DNA of 64,000 bases from DAOUJW01 sp965218945 (GTDB taxonomy: Bacteria > Chloroflexota > Dehalococcoidia > Lucifugimonadales > UBA2985): positions 2,728,001 through 2,792,000 of the forward strand of contig OZ244718.1 in assembly GCA_965218945.1 (NCBI GenBank). Direction: 5' to 3'. The position numbers were made by a program, and so were the translations under genes. Below the pieces are notes generated by a model. It did not search any database, had not been told where the DNA came from, and worked only from the letters and a program-made list of their open reading frames with translations. Each line of letters starts with the position of its first letter. The first letter of the stretch is position 1. Of this stretch, positions 33,794 through 44,896 are shown piece after piece.

Positions 33794-33878
33794 CGCGAAC
33801 CGCCCCTGCATCAACTGCGCTCCGTCGTCATACCAGTGACGACGGGTATCGATGAGAAGGGGAGTATCCGAAGGGCCG

Positions 33879-35354
33879 TCAGGGGGCGGAGCGGTAGACT
33901 ACCGGAAGCTCCGCAACGTCGGTGACGCTGGAATCGGTGTGGTGCGATATGCTGACGCGGCCCGTTCCGCAGTCCCCGAAGTCGTCGCACGAGATGGTCC
34001 CTATGATGCCGCTGAAGCCGGCGGTGTTGGTCAATGCTTCCCGCAGTTTGGCCCGGTCTATGAGTAGGGTATCGCCGTAGACAACCGCGACCTCTTCAAT
34101 GGCTCGGAGGAGAACGGTGGCAGCGTCGTAGGAGTGGGCGAGATAAGTGGACGTGGGCGCTTCGCCGTACCGCTCCTCGTAGTCGGCGATTAGCTCTTCG
34201 CTGCTCTTGCCCGTTGCCTCGTTCGCGTTGTCGCCGAATTCCAGATCCGGGCCTGGAAAATACATGCCCTCCGACTCCGGAATGGCAAGGAAGTTCGAGA
34301 CCAGCAGAGCTGCCCCGCCAATCATCGTGACGTCCTCAAGACCGGCAACATCGCCAACCTGACGAATTATTTGCGCGCCCTCCTTCTCAAATAGCGGGAA
34401 GAAGAGGCCGTCCGGAGCGTTGGCTGCAATCTCCGTGAGCACAGGAACCATGTCCGTGTCACCCCTGCTGACGGAGGTTATAACCACGGAACCGCCAAGC
34501 TCCTCGAAGTCGCTGGTGAAAGCATCGACCAGACCGGTTGTGTAGGGGTCGCCATCGTGAATAGCGGCCACGTTGCGGAGGCCAAGCTCGTTGTAGGCGA
34601 ACTTGGCGACTGCGCCGCCCTCGTGGAGGTCGTTGCTGGATGTCCTGTAGTAGCCGGTATGGTAGTTGGAGCCGGCGTTCCCCATGAGGTCGGAGGTGAG
34701 GGATGGAGCAGTGTTGGTGGGCGATATCATGACAAGCCCGGCAGCGCTCAGGACTGGCGAGGCGGTGCTGGCCGCGACGGAGCAGGACGTGCCGATGGCT
34801 CCGACCACTCGCGGGTCGCCGATCACGGTATCGGCGGCCAAGCGGCCCCCTTCCTCAGTGCACTGGGAATCCAGGCCCGCGCCCATTGAGACCGCGTGGC
34901 CCTTTATGGGGCCGTAGTCCGCAACCGCCATCTCGACGCCGCGCCGGGTGGGAACTCCCAAGTCGGCAAGACCCGTGAGCACCGCCAAGGAGCGTATGTG
35001 GATGGCGTCGCCGGAAGCGACCTTTACGACCCCCAGGGAACCGACCTCGAATTTCTTGTCCTCCGGCTTAGTCATCTTCATATCAGTGTCTTTAGGCATT
35101 TCAAGACCGGAGGGGCCGGCTGGACCCTGCGGACCTGCAGAACCTGACGCGCCCGGGGCGCCGGCTGGGCCAGCCGCGCCGGGGGGACCAGCGGGGCCGA
35201 CGGAACCTTGAGCGCCGGCGGGGCCCGCAGAGCCGGATGCGCCCGGAGGGCCTGCAGGGCCCGCTGGCCCGGTACAAGCAACAAGGGCAGCTATGACAAG
35301 GGCTGATAACGCCAATGCAAGTATGTGTCTCTGGTCTATAAGCAGATTTATCAT
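33879..35354 (-). CDS. Type 1 periplasmic-binding lipoprotein with a collagen-like stalk
   Basis: ATG35354 is preceded by ccaggagg, so I start there (491 aa), not at the longer frame. The signal peptide ends LVIAALVAC with lipid-modified Cys27. Residues 29-83 are 18 uninterrupted Gly-X-Y triplets rich in Pro and Ala, a collagen-like segment. From about residue 105 to the end it is a Leu/Ile/Val-type ABC substrate-binding domain (RRGVEMAVADYG, GAIGTSCSVAASTASPVLSAAGLVMISPTNTAPSLT, YDAATVLLRAIEEVA). No permease or ATPase genes are adjacent. The stalk would hold the binding domain away from the membrane. Confidence 0.88.
   Translation of the reverse strand: MINLLIDQRHILALALSALVIAALVACTGPAGPAGPPGASGSAGPAGAQGSVGPAGPPGAAGPAGAPGASGSAGPQGPAGPSGLEMPKDTDMKMTKPEDKKFEVGSLGVVKVASGDAIHIRSLAVLTGLADLGVPTRRGVEMAVADYGPIKGHAVSMGAGLDSQCTEEGGRLAADTVIGDPRVVGAIGTSCSVAASTASPVLSAAGLVMISPTNTAPSLTSDLMGNAGSNYHTGYYRTSSNDLHEGGAVAKFAYNELGLRNVAAIHDGDPYTTGLVDAFTSDFEELGGSVVITSVSRGDTDMVPVLTEIAANAPDGLFFPLFEKEGAQIIRQVGDVAGLEDVTMIGGAALLVSNFLAIPESEGMYFPGPDLEFGDNANEATGKSSEELIADYEERYGEAPTSTYLAHSYDAATVLLRAIEEVAVVYGDTLLIDRAKLREALTNTAGFSGIIGTISCDDFGDCGTGRVSISHHTDSSVTDVAELPVVYRSAP
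35106..35270 (-). repeat. Collagen-like Gly-X-Y coding repeat
   Basis: Eighteen consecutive triplets beginning with Gly plus a final Gly, dominated by GPA, GPP, GAS and GSA. The DNA is correspondingly repetitive and GC-rich. Confidence 0.9.
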
Positions 35355-35572
35355 CGGTAACCTCCTGGACAGCGCCGAGGCGCTACGACAACAACGATTT
35401 TCTCGATATCGCAGCGAGGAATGTAGCCGTTGGCTGCAACCTGCGCGGCGCCTGAAGTATATGACGATTGTACACAACCAAAGTAGCAGCAACAAGAAAG
35501 CGGATAAAGTCCGCGTCGGGCCTGTTCCGATGTGCTACAATCGCAGTCCGCAAAAATTCCAAGGAGGTATGT

Positions 35573-35995
35573 ATGACGCTCAGCACCTATCTCAACTTCA
35601 ACGGCAACTGCCGCGAGGCGTTCGAGTTCTACCGGTCGGTCTTTGGGGGAGAGTTCTCCTTCCTGGTTACGTTCAGGGAAGGCCCGTCCGATATGGGCAT
35701 TCCGGAAGAGGAGATGGACAACATCATGCACATGTCGCTACCCATCGGGTCCAGCGTGCTCATGGGCAGCGACACCTCGCCCGCGTTCGGCCCTCCGACG
35801 ATGATGGGCAACAACTTCTCAATCTCCTATTCGACCGAATCCAAAGAGGAAACGGACGACCTGTTTGCCAAGGTCTCCGAAGGGGGCACGGTTACCATGC
35901 AACCCGCGGACATGTTCTGGGGGTCGTACTTCGGCTCCTGCACGGACAAGTTCGGAATCAACTGGCAGTTCAACTACGAGCAGCAGGGAGGATAG
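35573..35995 (+). CDS. PhnB-like VOC-superfamily protein
   Basis: A 140-aa protein starting at ATG35573, behind aaggagg at the correct distance; a frame from 35468 is longer but lacks a signal. The opening STYLNFNGNCREAFEFYRSVFGGE and the end GSCTDKFGINWQFNYE are typical of the PhnB/3-demethylubiquinone methyltransferase-like subgroup of the glyoxalase (VOC) fold. Members are metal-binding dimers of mostly unknown function. It shares a divergent promoter region with the collagen-stalk lipoprotein and converges on the aldo/keto reductase. Confidence 0.9.
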   Translation: MTLSTYLNFNGNCREAFEFYRSVFGGEFSFLVTFREGPSDMGIPEEEMDNIMHMSLPIGSSVLMGSDTSPAFGPPTMMGNNFSISYSTESKEETDDLFAKVSEGGTVTMQPADMFWGSYFGSCTDKFGINWQFNYEQQGG

Positions 35996-36014
35996 CGAGG
36001 GGGGATAACCCCTG

Positions 36015-36959
36015 CTACGCGTTCTCCCGGAGAATCCGCCCCACATCCTCCATTTCCTCCGACGTGAGATGCCAGTCGGCTGCCTTGGCGTTTGCGGTCA
36101 CCTGCTCCGGTCTCGTGGCCCCGGCGATTACGGAGCTGACGATGGACTTGCCCAGCAACCAGGCGATTGCCAGTTCCACTATGGGGTGGCCCCGCTCTTC
36201 GGCGAAGCTCTCCAGGCGAGACAGAAAAGCGAAGTTCCTCTCAGTCAGTGTGCGCTGCTGTGCCCTCTCGTTGCCGGCGAGCCGAGTGCCTTCCGGCACA
36301 GGCTGGCCCTGTTGGTACTTCCCCGTGAGGAATCCGCCCGCCAGCGGGAAGTAGGGGATGACACCAACGTTGTACGCCTCGCAGAATGGCACCAGCTCAC
36401 GCTCGACGTCACGGTTCAGCATACTGTATTCGGGCTGGACGCTGACGAAGGAGTTGAGGTTCAGCGCCTTCGACGTCCAGTACGCCTCGCACACCTGCCA
36501 GGAGGCGAAGTTGGAGCAACCGATGTATCGCACCTTGCCCTGATGCACCAGGTCGTCCAGGGCGCGCAGCGTCTCCTCGATGGGCGTGCTGGGGTCGGTG
36601 AAGTGTATCTGGTACAGGTCAATGTAGTCCGTCTGGAGACGGCGAAGGCTGGCCTCCACCTGCTCCATGATGTGATAGCGAGAGTTGCCCCTGTCGTTGG
36701 CCCCGTCGCCCATAGCGCCCGACACCTTGGTGGCTATGAGCGCCTGGCTGCGAATCCCCTTGAGGGTCTCCCCAATGTGCTGCTCCGACACACTCCTGCC
36801 GTAGATGTTGGCGGTATCGATGAAGTTGATTCCCTCGTCGATGCACTGCCGAAGGACGGCGGCCGACCTCTCGGCGTCGGTCCTGCCCCCGAAGTTGTTG
36901 GTCCCAAGGCCAACGGTCGATACCTTAAGCCCAGACGAACCAAGCTGGCGGTATTCCAT
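36015..36959 (-). CDS. Aldo/keto reductase
   Basis: A 314-aa NADPH-dependent oxidoreductase. The catalytic Tyr is in FIDTANIYGRSVSEQHIGE (with the Asp of FIDTA), Lys in ALIATKVSG and His in DLYQIHFTDP, completing the tetrad; the cofactor site appears as VSSVIAGATRPEQVTANAKA near the C-terminus. The subgroup resembles the YajO/Tas or voltage-channel-beta-like reductases. Substrate unknown. It is monocistronic with about 170 bp of intergenic sequence upstream. Confidence 0.93.
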   Translation of the reverse strand: MEYRQLGSSGLKVSTVGLGTNNFGGRTDAERSAAVLRQCIDEGINFIDTANIYGRSVSEQHIGETLKGIRSQALIATKVSGAMGDGANDRGNSRYHIMEQVEASLRRLQTDYIDLYQIHFTDPSTPIEETLRALDDLVHQGKVRYIGCSNFASWQVCEAYWTSKALNLNSFVSVQPEYSMLNRDVERELVPFCEAYNVGVIPYFPLAGGFLTGKYQQGQPVPEGTRLAGNERAQQRTLTERNFAFLSRLESFAEERGHPIVELAIAWLLGKSIVSSVIAGATRPEQVTANAKAADWHLTSEEMEDVGRILRENA

Positions 36960-37128
36960 GTAAGCACTCCTTCCTGACTAAGCGGTTGTGGCTTCACGCA
37001 TTATATGGCATATGGGCTGCTTGATGCGACTGAGGGGGGGACGAGGGAGTGGCTGCGGGCATCAGGTCAACTGTTTTCTCCAGCGGTTCTTCATATATTT
37101 GGGCGCGGGGCAAAAACTCCGCGCCTTT

Positions 37129-38550
37129 CTATTTCCAGAGGTCAGGGTTGTAGATGTCCGACGGCTCTACTTCATAGAAGATTGAGTATTGGGAAATCGG
37201 CACGTCCTCCCCACCCACATTCCCCCACAGCAGGATAGTGTAGACGCCGGGCCCGTACTTGGAAAGCAGGTCGCCGACGGCGGCGGTAACGGAGAAATCC
37301 GTGCCCGCCGCCGTCCACTGTGACGCGCTTATCCAGGGAACAGTGATGATCTGGAGTGGTCGGGCTTGGCTAGCCGCATACGCTTGCTCCCAGAATCTAT
37401 GCGCCTCGTCGTATGAGCGTGGCGCCGGGGCGTTGGCTGATACGTCATACGGGTCCAGGCAGGGCGAAAATGTTTTTGTGAACTCATCCTCAGTCCAGTA
37501 ACTGTTGCCCGTCAAGGGGTACCTGAACGCGGCTATTTGAAGGCCGGAATCGTAGCAATAGGTTCGAGAAACCTGCCCCCTAGTCAGAGAATGGGGCGTC
37601 GGGTCGTAGAACAACTGCAATCCAAGATCCCGCTTATCAGAGAATCGGAGCTCATTGACTGCGCGTCCCGACAAGGAAAGTTTGCCATTGGTTATTCCCG
37701 GCAGCTCGTCAAACTCTACATAGCCGCCCTCGAAATGCTGGTAGCCGACAATGTTGTAATTGTCCCACGCCAATCCAATGTTCACCTTCTTGTGCCACTT
37801 GTCCAAGATATTTCGGCGATGGCCCGGACTGCTCATCAAGCCCTCCATCATCTCCCGAATCTCAGACTCTATACTGCCTAGGGCGCGATAGCGGTCGGAT
37901 GCCTTGATACAATAGTCCAAGCCACTTCCGTTTTCCCCGTTGCTCTGGTAACCTCCAGCCAGGGAATAGCGCATGTAGGGTTTCAGTCCGTCCACTCCCC
38001 AATGACTGCTGAAGCAGTTTGCGAGGGAACTCTCGGCATGCAGCTGCACCGCTATGTTGTTGCCCAAAGTTACTGGCCCTAGGCCTGCGTTGACTCTTTC
38101 CTCGTTGATCAGCTCCAGCATATAGACCTTGTAGTAATGATGTCGCTGGTCGGGTGGTGGAATGGGTGTCGGAGATGGAGTAGGCGTAGGGGTACGGGTA
38201 GCAGTTGGAGTTGGCGTGGGCAGAGGTACAACTACCACACGTGGAAGGGAAGATGGAGAAGAAGTAGGCGTGGGCAAAAGCGAAACTCTTACTCTTGGCA
38301 GTGTGGTAGGTGTCGGAGTGCTAGTTGACAGGGGTGAAGCCGATACACCGGGTCTGGGAGTCGGAGTTGACGAAAGTGGCATCTCACCTAGCCGTTCTTC
38401 TAACCCAACCTGATATCTGATCTCTAATTGGAATGAGGAAATTCCTCTCTGGACACCGTCCGGGAGCAACGGGATTATAACCATACCCACAACGACGCCA
38501 ATTATGAAGAGGATTAGAAGTAGAAACGGCTTCATAATTGACTCAAGCAC
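37129..38550 (-). CDS. Membrane-anchored CAP/SCP-domain protein with a Thr-Pro-rich linker
   Basis: About 473 aa from GTG38550 or 468 aa from ATG38535. An N-terminal transmembrane anchor (KPFLLLILFIIGVVVGMVIIPLLP) is followed by a long Ser/Thr/Pro/Val linker (residues about 55-135) and a CAP domain (YKVYMLELINEERVNAGLGPVTL...HAESSLANCFSSHWGVDG...GENGSG; residues about 140-260) with the conserved His, Glu and His. The last 200 residues are unassigned. CAP proteins are secreted with varied roles. It follows the zinc-finger protein gene directly (stop TGA and GTG adjoin), suggesting coupling. Confidence 0.85.
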   Translation of the reverse strand: MLESIMKPFLLLILFIIGVVVGMVIIPLLPDGVQRGISSFQLEIRYQVGLEERLGEMPLSSTPTPRPGVSASPLSTSTPTPTTLPRVRVSLLPTPTSSPSSLPRVVVVPLPTPTPTATRTPTPTPSPTPIPPPDQRHHYYKVYMLELINEERVNAGLGPVTLGNNIAVQLHAESSLANCFSSHWGVDGLKPYMRYSLAGGYQSNGENGSGLDYCIKASDRYRALGSIESEIREMMEGLMSSPGHRRNILDKWHKKVNIGLAWDNYNIVGYQHFEGGYVEFDELPGITNGKLSLSGRAVNELRFSDKRDLGLQLFYDPTPHSLTRGQVSRTYCYDSGLQIAAFRYPLTGNSYWTEDEFTKTFSPCLDPYDVSANAPAPRSYDEAHRFWEQAYAASQARPLQIITVPWISASQWTAAGTDFSVTAAVGDLLSKYGPGVYTILLWGNVGGEDVPISQYSIFYEVEPSDIYNPDLWK

Positions 38551-39420
38551 TCATCTGCCAAAAACCGCGCCAACCTTCTGCTGAATATCAATCACGATGT
38601 CAGCAGCAGAATCAGGGAGTAACGGAAGTACGAAGAGGACCCCCACTACAGCTCCGGATAGAATTGCCAAAGTGGCTTGGAACAAGAACTTGGTCTTTCG
38701 TCGACCTGCTCTTCCATAATGTGCACGAGTAGACATTCTTTCAAAGGCGCTAATATCCGCGGCTGAAGATCCTGGAGCTAAACTCGGACCCGATGGAACT
38801 TGCGAGCCTCTCCTTGGCCCAGGACGCGGCTGGGACGGTGTAGGAGTTGTGCGCGGCAATGGGGGCTGCCCCGCTCCCTGGGACTGCGCCCCGGAAGTCT
38901 GTCTTCCGGGGAACCGATCTGCCAAAGGAGCTATTTCCCTATCAAACCACTGACTTCTGGCCGCCCGCTGTTCAGCCTCTCTGATTCTCCTTTCCGCTGG
39001 AGAATCCAGTCTGCCCGGCCCCTCCCTACGATTTCGTTCTCCAGTTTGATTCCCTTGGGAAGACGACGGCAATCTCAAAGTTGGGTCATAGCCTGTTCCC
39101 GTGCATTCGGGACACCGCAGCCACTGGCCACCCGGAGAATCGACCCGTATCTCCTGCGCATTGACCCGTCCGTGGCCGTCGCACACGCGGCAGACGCGGC
39201 CGTCCACAAAGGTAACCCTGCCTCCACTGCGGCGAGCGTTCAGCAAATGCTCTCCGCACAACGGAGTTGGGGTGTATTCAGAGCCGCTATACCCTACCGC
39301 CTTACGACGGCAGTCCCGCGACGTGCAGGCAATCTGTGCGGGGTTGTGTCCATGCAACTGCCAATTGGTGCGCGTGAAGTTGGTCTCGCACCGACTGCAC
39401 CATCGCAGAAACGCGCTCAT
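38551..39420 (-). CDS. DnaJ-type zinc-finger protein with a C-terminal membrane anchor
   Basis: A 289-aa protein. Residues 8-40 hold a Cys-rich module (CSRC...CTSRDC), then CGEH, followed by two CxxCxGxG motifs (CRVCDGHG and CPECTGTG), the zinc-binding repeat of DnaJ-type fingers, without a J domain. A Pro/Arg/Gly-rich disordered middle (about 120-225) leads to a transmembrane helix (FLFQATLAILSGAVVGVLFVLPLLP). Its final residues, VLPLLPDSAADIVIDIQQKVG, resemble the anchor region of the downstream CAP protein (IIPLLPDGVQRGISSFQLEI). Function unknown. Confidence 0.78.
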   Translation of the reverse strand: MSAFLRWCSRCETNFTRTNWQLHGHNPAQIACTSRDCRRKAVGYSGSEYTPTPLCGEHLLNARRSGGRVTFVDGRVCRVCDGHGRVNAQEIRVDSPGGQWLRCPECTGTGYDPTLRLPSSSQGNQTGERNRREGPGRLDSPAERRIREAEQRAARSQWFDREIAPLADRFPGRQTSGAQSQGAGQPPLPRTTPTPSQPRPGPRRGSQVPSGPSLAPGSSAADISAFERMSTRAHYGRAGRRKTKFLFQATLAILSGAVVGVLFVLPLLPDSAADIVIDIQQKVGAVFGR

Positions 39421-39475
39421 GCCTTCATGCCTCCACCAATGAAAAGTAGCACAGCAGGAACACTTGGAATAGGGT

Positions 39476-39550
39476 TGGTAGTGGGGATTGGATTTAAACC
39501 AACGAACTTCGGGTTATAAGCCCAACGAACTGCCACTGCTTCACCCCGCG
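39476..39550 (-). tRNA. Altered initiator-type tRNA, anticodon UAU (possible pseudogene)
   Basis: 75 nt with encoded CCA; identical to the initiator tRNA at 40311-40385 at all but eight positions, seven of them transitions. It keeps the initiator marks: unpaired C1-U72 and the three G-C pairs of the anticodon stem. The anticodon is UAU (39516-39518) instead of CAU. The T-loop has lost C56 (TTT for TTC), which would weaken the elbow, and the D stem has wobble or mismatched pairs. It may be a decaying copy or a noncanonical initiator. Confidence 0.6.
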
Positions 39551-39612
39551 CCCAAGTAGTAGTCTTAGCTTACGACGTGTAGAATAGTATACTATTCTCT
39601 GAGTTACGTCCC

Positions 39613-40239
39613 ATGACTGAGCCACTCATCTCCCCAATACGCCCGGACCAGATCCCCCATGCGGCACGCGTGATGGCCTACGCCTTCGCGAATGCTCCCC
39701 GCTATACGTTTCTGCTGCCGGACGACACGCGGCGGCACGCGAAACTGCCCTGGTATTGGGAGGCAACCATCCGCGCCTCCATCCACTCCGGCGGAGTCGT
39801 CCACGTCGCACACGACGCGCCGGGCAGCGCCGTGCTGGGTGTCACTATCTGGGGTCCACCGGAACAGAGCAAACACAGCGTCCTGACTCTGCTGCGATCC
39901 GGTCTGTGGGCGATGCCCGTCCGGCTCGGCGTCCCGGCCTGGCGACGCCGCAGGGCTCTTGGCCCCCTGATCGACTCGCTGGCGCCACCCAATCCATGCT
40001 GGCACCTGAACAGCATAGGCGTCGACCCCTCGACGCAGCGATCGGGTCTGGGGAGCGCCCTTATCAACCACATGCTCCCGCGCATCGATGACGATGCCCT
40101 GCCCGCGTTCCTGGATACGTCCCAGCCGGACAACCTCGGCTACTATGAGCGATTCGGTTTCCGGGTCACGGCGGAGTCGGCGTTGCCGAACGGCACACCG
40201 CTATGGGGCATGACAAGGCAGCCTAAACTGCATGGATGA
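39613..40239 (+). CDS. GNAT-family N-acetyltransferase
   Basis: A 208-aa acyltransferase of the GNAT fold. Motif A, carrying the acetyl-CoA pyrophosphate loop, is SIGVDPSTQRSGLGSALINHML near residue 135 (RxGLG form), and motif B is LDTSQPDNLGYYERFGFRV near residues 160-180. The central VLGVTIWGPPEQSKHSVLTLLRSGLW segment is typical of the puromycin-acetyltransferase-like subgroup. Substrate unknown. It lies between two tRNA genes of opposite orientation and ends in a strong hairpin. Confidence 0.88.
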   Translation: MTEPLISPIRPDQIPHAARVMAYAFANAPRYTFLLPDDTRRHAKLPWYWEATIRASIHSGGVVHVAHDAPGSAVLGVTIWGPPEQSKHSVLTLLRSGLWAMPVRLGVPAWRRRRALGPLIDSLAPPNPCWHLNSIGVDPSTQRSGLGSALINHMLPRIDDDALPAFLDTSQPDNLGYYERFGFRVTAESALPNGTPLWGMTRQPKLHG

Positions 40240-40269
40240 AACAGCCTGTCTGCCAGTAATGAGAAGCGC

Positions 40270-40311
40270 GAAGCGCCCCCCTTTGAAAAGGGGGGCGCTT
40301 CATTCATTATT
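40270..40311. terminator. Convergent terminator hairpin (GNAT gene and 23S-tRNA transcript)
   Basis: Perfect 14-bp stem gaagcgcccccctt / aaggggggcgcttc (40270-40301) with a 4-nt loop, followed on the plus strand by attcattatt. On the minus strand it lies right after the tRNA 3' end, so it could serve both units. Confidence 0.7.
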
Positions 40312-40385
40312 GGTAGCGGGGGTTGGATTTGAACCAACGACCTTCGGGTTATGAGCCCGACGAGCTGCCACTGCTCCACCCCGCG
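40311..40385 (-). tRNA. Initiator tRNA-fMet(CAU)
   Basis: 75 nt including encoded CCA. Acceptor cgcgggg pairs with ccccgct except C1-U72, the unpaired first position that marks initiators. D stem gagc/gctc, anticodon stem tcggg/cccga with three consecutive G-C pairs, loop ctcataa (anticodon CAU), T arm gttgg-ttcaaat-ccaac. It is only about 45 bp downstream of the 23S rRNA gene, in the place where 5S is normally found, and probably processed from the same transcript. Confidence 0.95.
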
Positions 40386-40431
40386 CCGAAGTGTGCAACA
40401 ACTGAAACAGAGATTTACGTGCCTGAATGCG

Positions 40432-43774
<3,343 letters not shown>

Positions 43775-43781
<7 letters not shown>

Positions 43782-43813
43782 CACATTCAGGCCCGTAAAC
43801 CTCTATTCAGTTG
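43775..43813 (-). promoter_or_regulatory. 23S processing stem, 5' arm
   Basis: 43775-43813 is complementary to 40399-40438 over about 38 bp with a few mismatches, so the ends of the 23S precursor pair in a long helix of the kind cut by RNase III. Confidence 0.85.
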
Positions 43814-43822
43814 TTAATGTAC

Positions 43823-43854
43823 AAAAAACGACGACTGAATGCTTCCAGCCGTCG
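43823..43854 (-). terminator. Terminator-like hairpin in the 23S leader
   Basis: On the minus strand, cgacggctg and cagtcgtcg form a 9-bp stem with an 8-nt loop followed by TTTTTT, about 40 nt upstream of the mature 23S 5' end. It has all the features of an intrinsic terminator but lies between promoter and rRNA, implying antitermination, attenuation or a short leader RNA. Confidence 0.7.
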
Positions 43855-43934
43855 GGGAATTAGCATCAGCTTAACTTGCCGTATGTCCTCAGGTATTCAG
43901 CTTTTGTTACCTCTTTAATCAGGACGTAAGGGGA

Positions 43935-43963
43935 AGTATACATTCGCCCCACAGCATAGTCAA
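43935..43963 (-). promoter_or_regulatory. 23S rRNA promoter
   Basis: TTGACT (43958-43963) and TATACT (43935-43940) read on the minus strand with a 17-bp spacer; transcription would start near 43928, leaving a leader of about 145 nt. Confidence 0.85.
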
Positions 43964-44004
43964 GGGTTTTTTCGACCTTCTTGATGGCCTATTTTCGGCG
44001 AACT

Positions 44005-44838
44005 CTACCGCCCGGGTCTCCAGCTCACCAGCGCAGGGTAGAACGTGGGCGCGCCCTTTATCATGAACCGGCCGTCCACCTCCTCCAGCATATCGTCCAT
44101 CGCCTCCTTCAAACGACGCTCCCCGTTGCTGTCAGGCTCCAGCATCAGACGATTCCCGACCTGTTGCAGCGCTCCCTCTCTGCTTTCGAAGCCCCGCGGC
44201 GTCTGGGGAGGCAGCATCTCCAGGTCCGGGTAGATGTCCATGTCCCACAAAAGCGGTATCAGCTCTCGCAGGGACGGCAGCTTGAGGCGCTCCTGCCCAT
44301 GCACCATCGGCCAAAGCGGATTAGACTGGGTGTAGGGCGGGTTCTCGCCCAACACCACCAGCACCCTCTCCCGGGCGTAGGCCTCCAGCTTCCTTACGAA
44401 GGCCACAATGTCCCTCACGGTGTAGAGCACCTGGACGCATATCACAACGTCGACCGGAGCGACCTCCGCCTCCTCCCAGGTGGACTCTACCAGCGATATG
44501 TTGTCCCGTCGATGCCGCTGAGCCTCCTCCACCAGGACCGCTCCCATGCTGGCCGAAGGCTCCACTGCGACAACCGACCGGCAGTGCATAGACATGGGAA
44601 GAGCAACACGCCCTCCGCCGGCGCCGACGTCCAGTACAGTGTGCTGCGATTCAACCTCTTTAAGGAGACGCAGCACTATTGGGTCCCGGGTGTCCGGCGA
44701 TGGCCTGAACCGCTCCGCGAAGGGTACCCACGAGTCCGACGGCGCGTCTCCCTGCTCCCGCACGCTCTCGGATTGGGCGTGCTCCTCCTCCACCATAAGC
44801 CGCCATCGCTCTCCGGCTGAAACGGCTGCGTTGCTCAT
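44005..44838 (-). CDS. Class I SAM-dependent methyltransferase
   Basis: A 277-aa methyltransferase. Motif I is TVLDVGAGGGRVALPMS near residues 68-83, with VVAVEPSASM (motif II acidic strand) and DVVICVQVLYTVRDIVAFVRKLEAYA (post-motif). The C-terminal third (LKLPSLRELIPLLWDMDIYPDLEMLP) is unlike small-molecule families I can name, so the substrate is open. It lies directly upstream, in transcription terms, of the rRNA promoter region on the same strand. Confidence 0.88.
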   Translation of the reverse strand: MSNAAVSAGERWRLMVEEEHAQSESVREQGDAPSDSWVPFAERFRPSPDTRDPIVLRLLKEVESQHTVLDVGAGGGRVALPMSMHCRSVVAVEPSASMGAVLVEEAQRHRRDNISLVESTWEEAEVAPVDVVICVQVLYTVRDIVAFVRKLEAYARERVLVVLGENPPYTQSNPLWPMVHGQERLKLPSLRELIPLLWDMDIYPDLEMLPPQTPRGFESREGALQQVGNRLMLEPDSNGERRLKEAMDDMLEEVDGRFMIKGAPTFYPALVSWRPGR

Positions 44839-44896
44839 TGGCAGATCATACTCCCTTCTGGGTTAGCAGACGAAGGTATTTCCGCACGCCTCGTGT

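Noticed and set aside
37102..37125. Hairpin ggcgcgg...ccgcgcc as terminator of the CAP gene
   Set aside because: On the minus strand it is followed by caaatatat, not a T-run; on the plus strand no gene precedes it.
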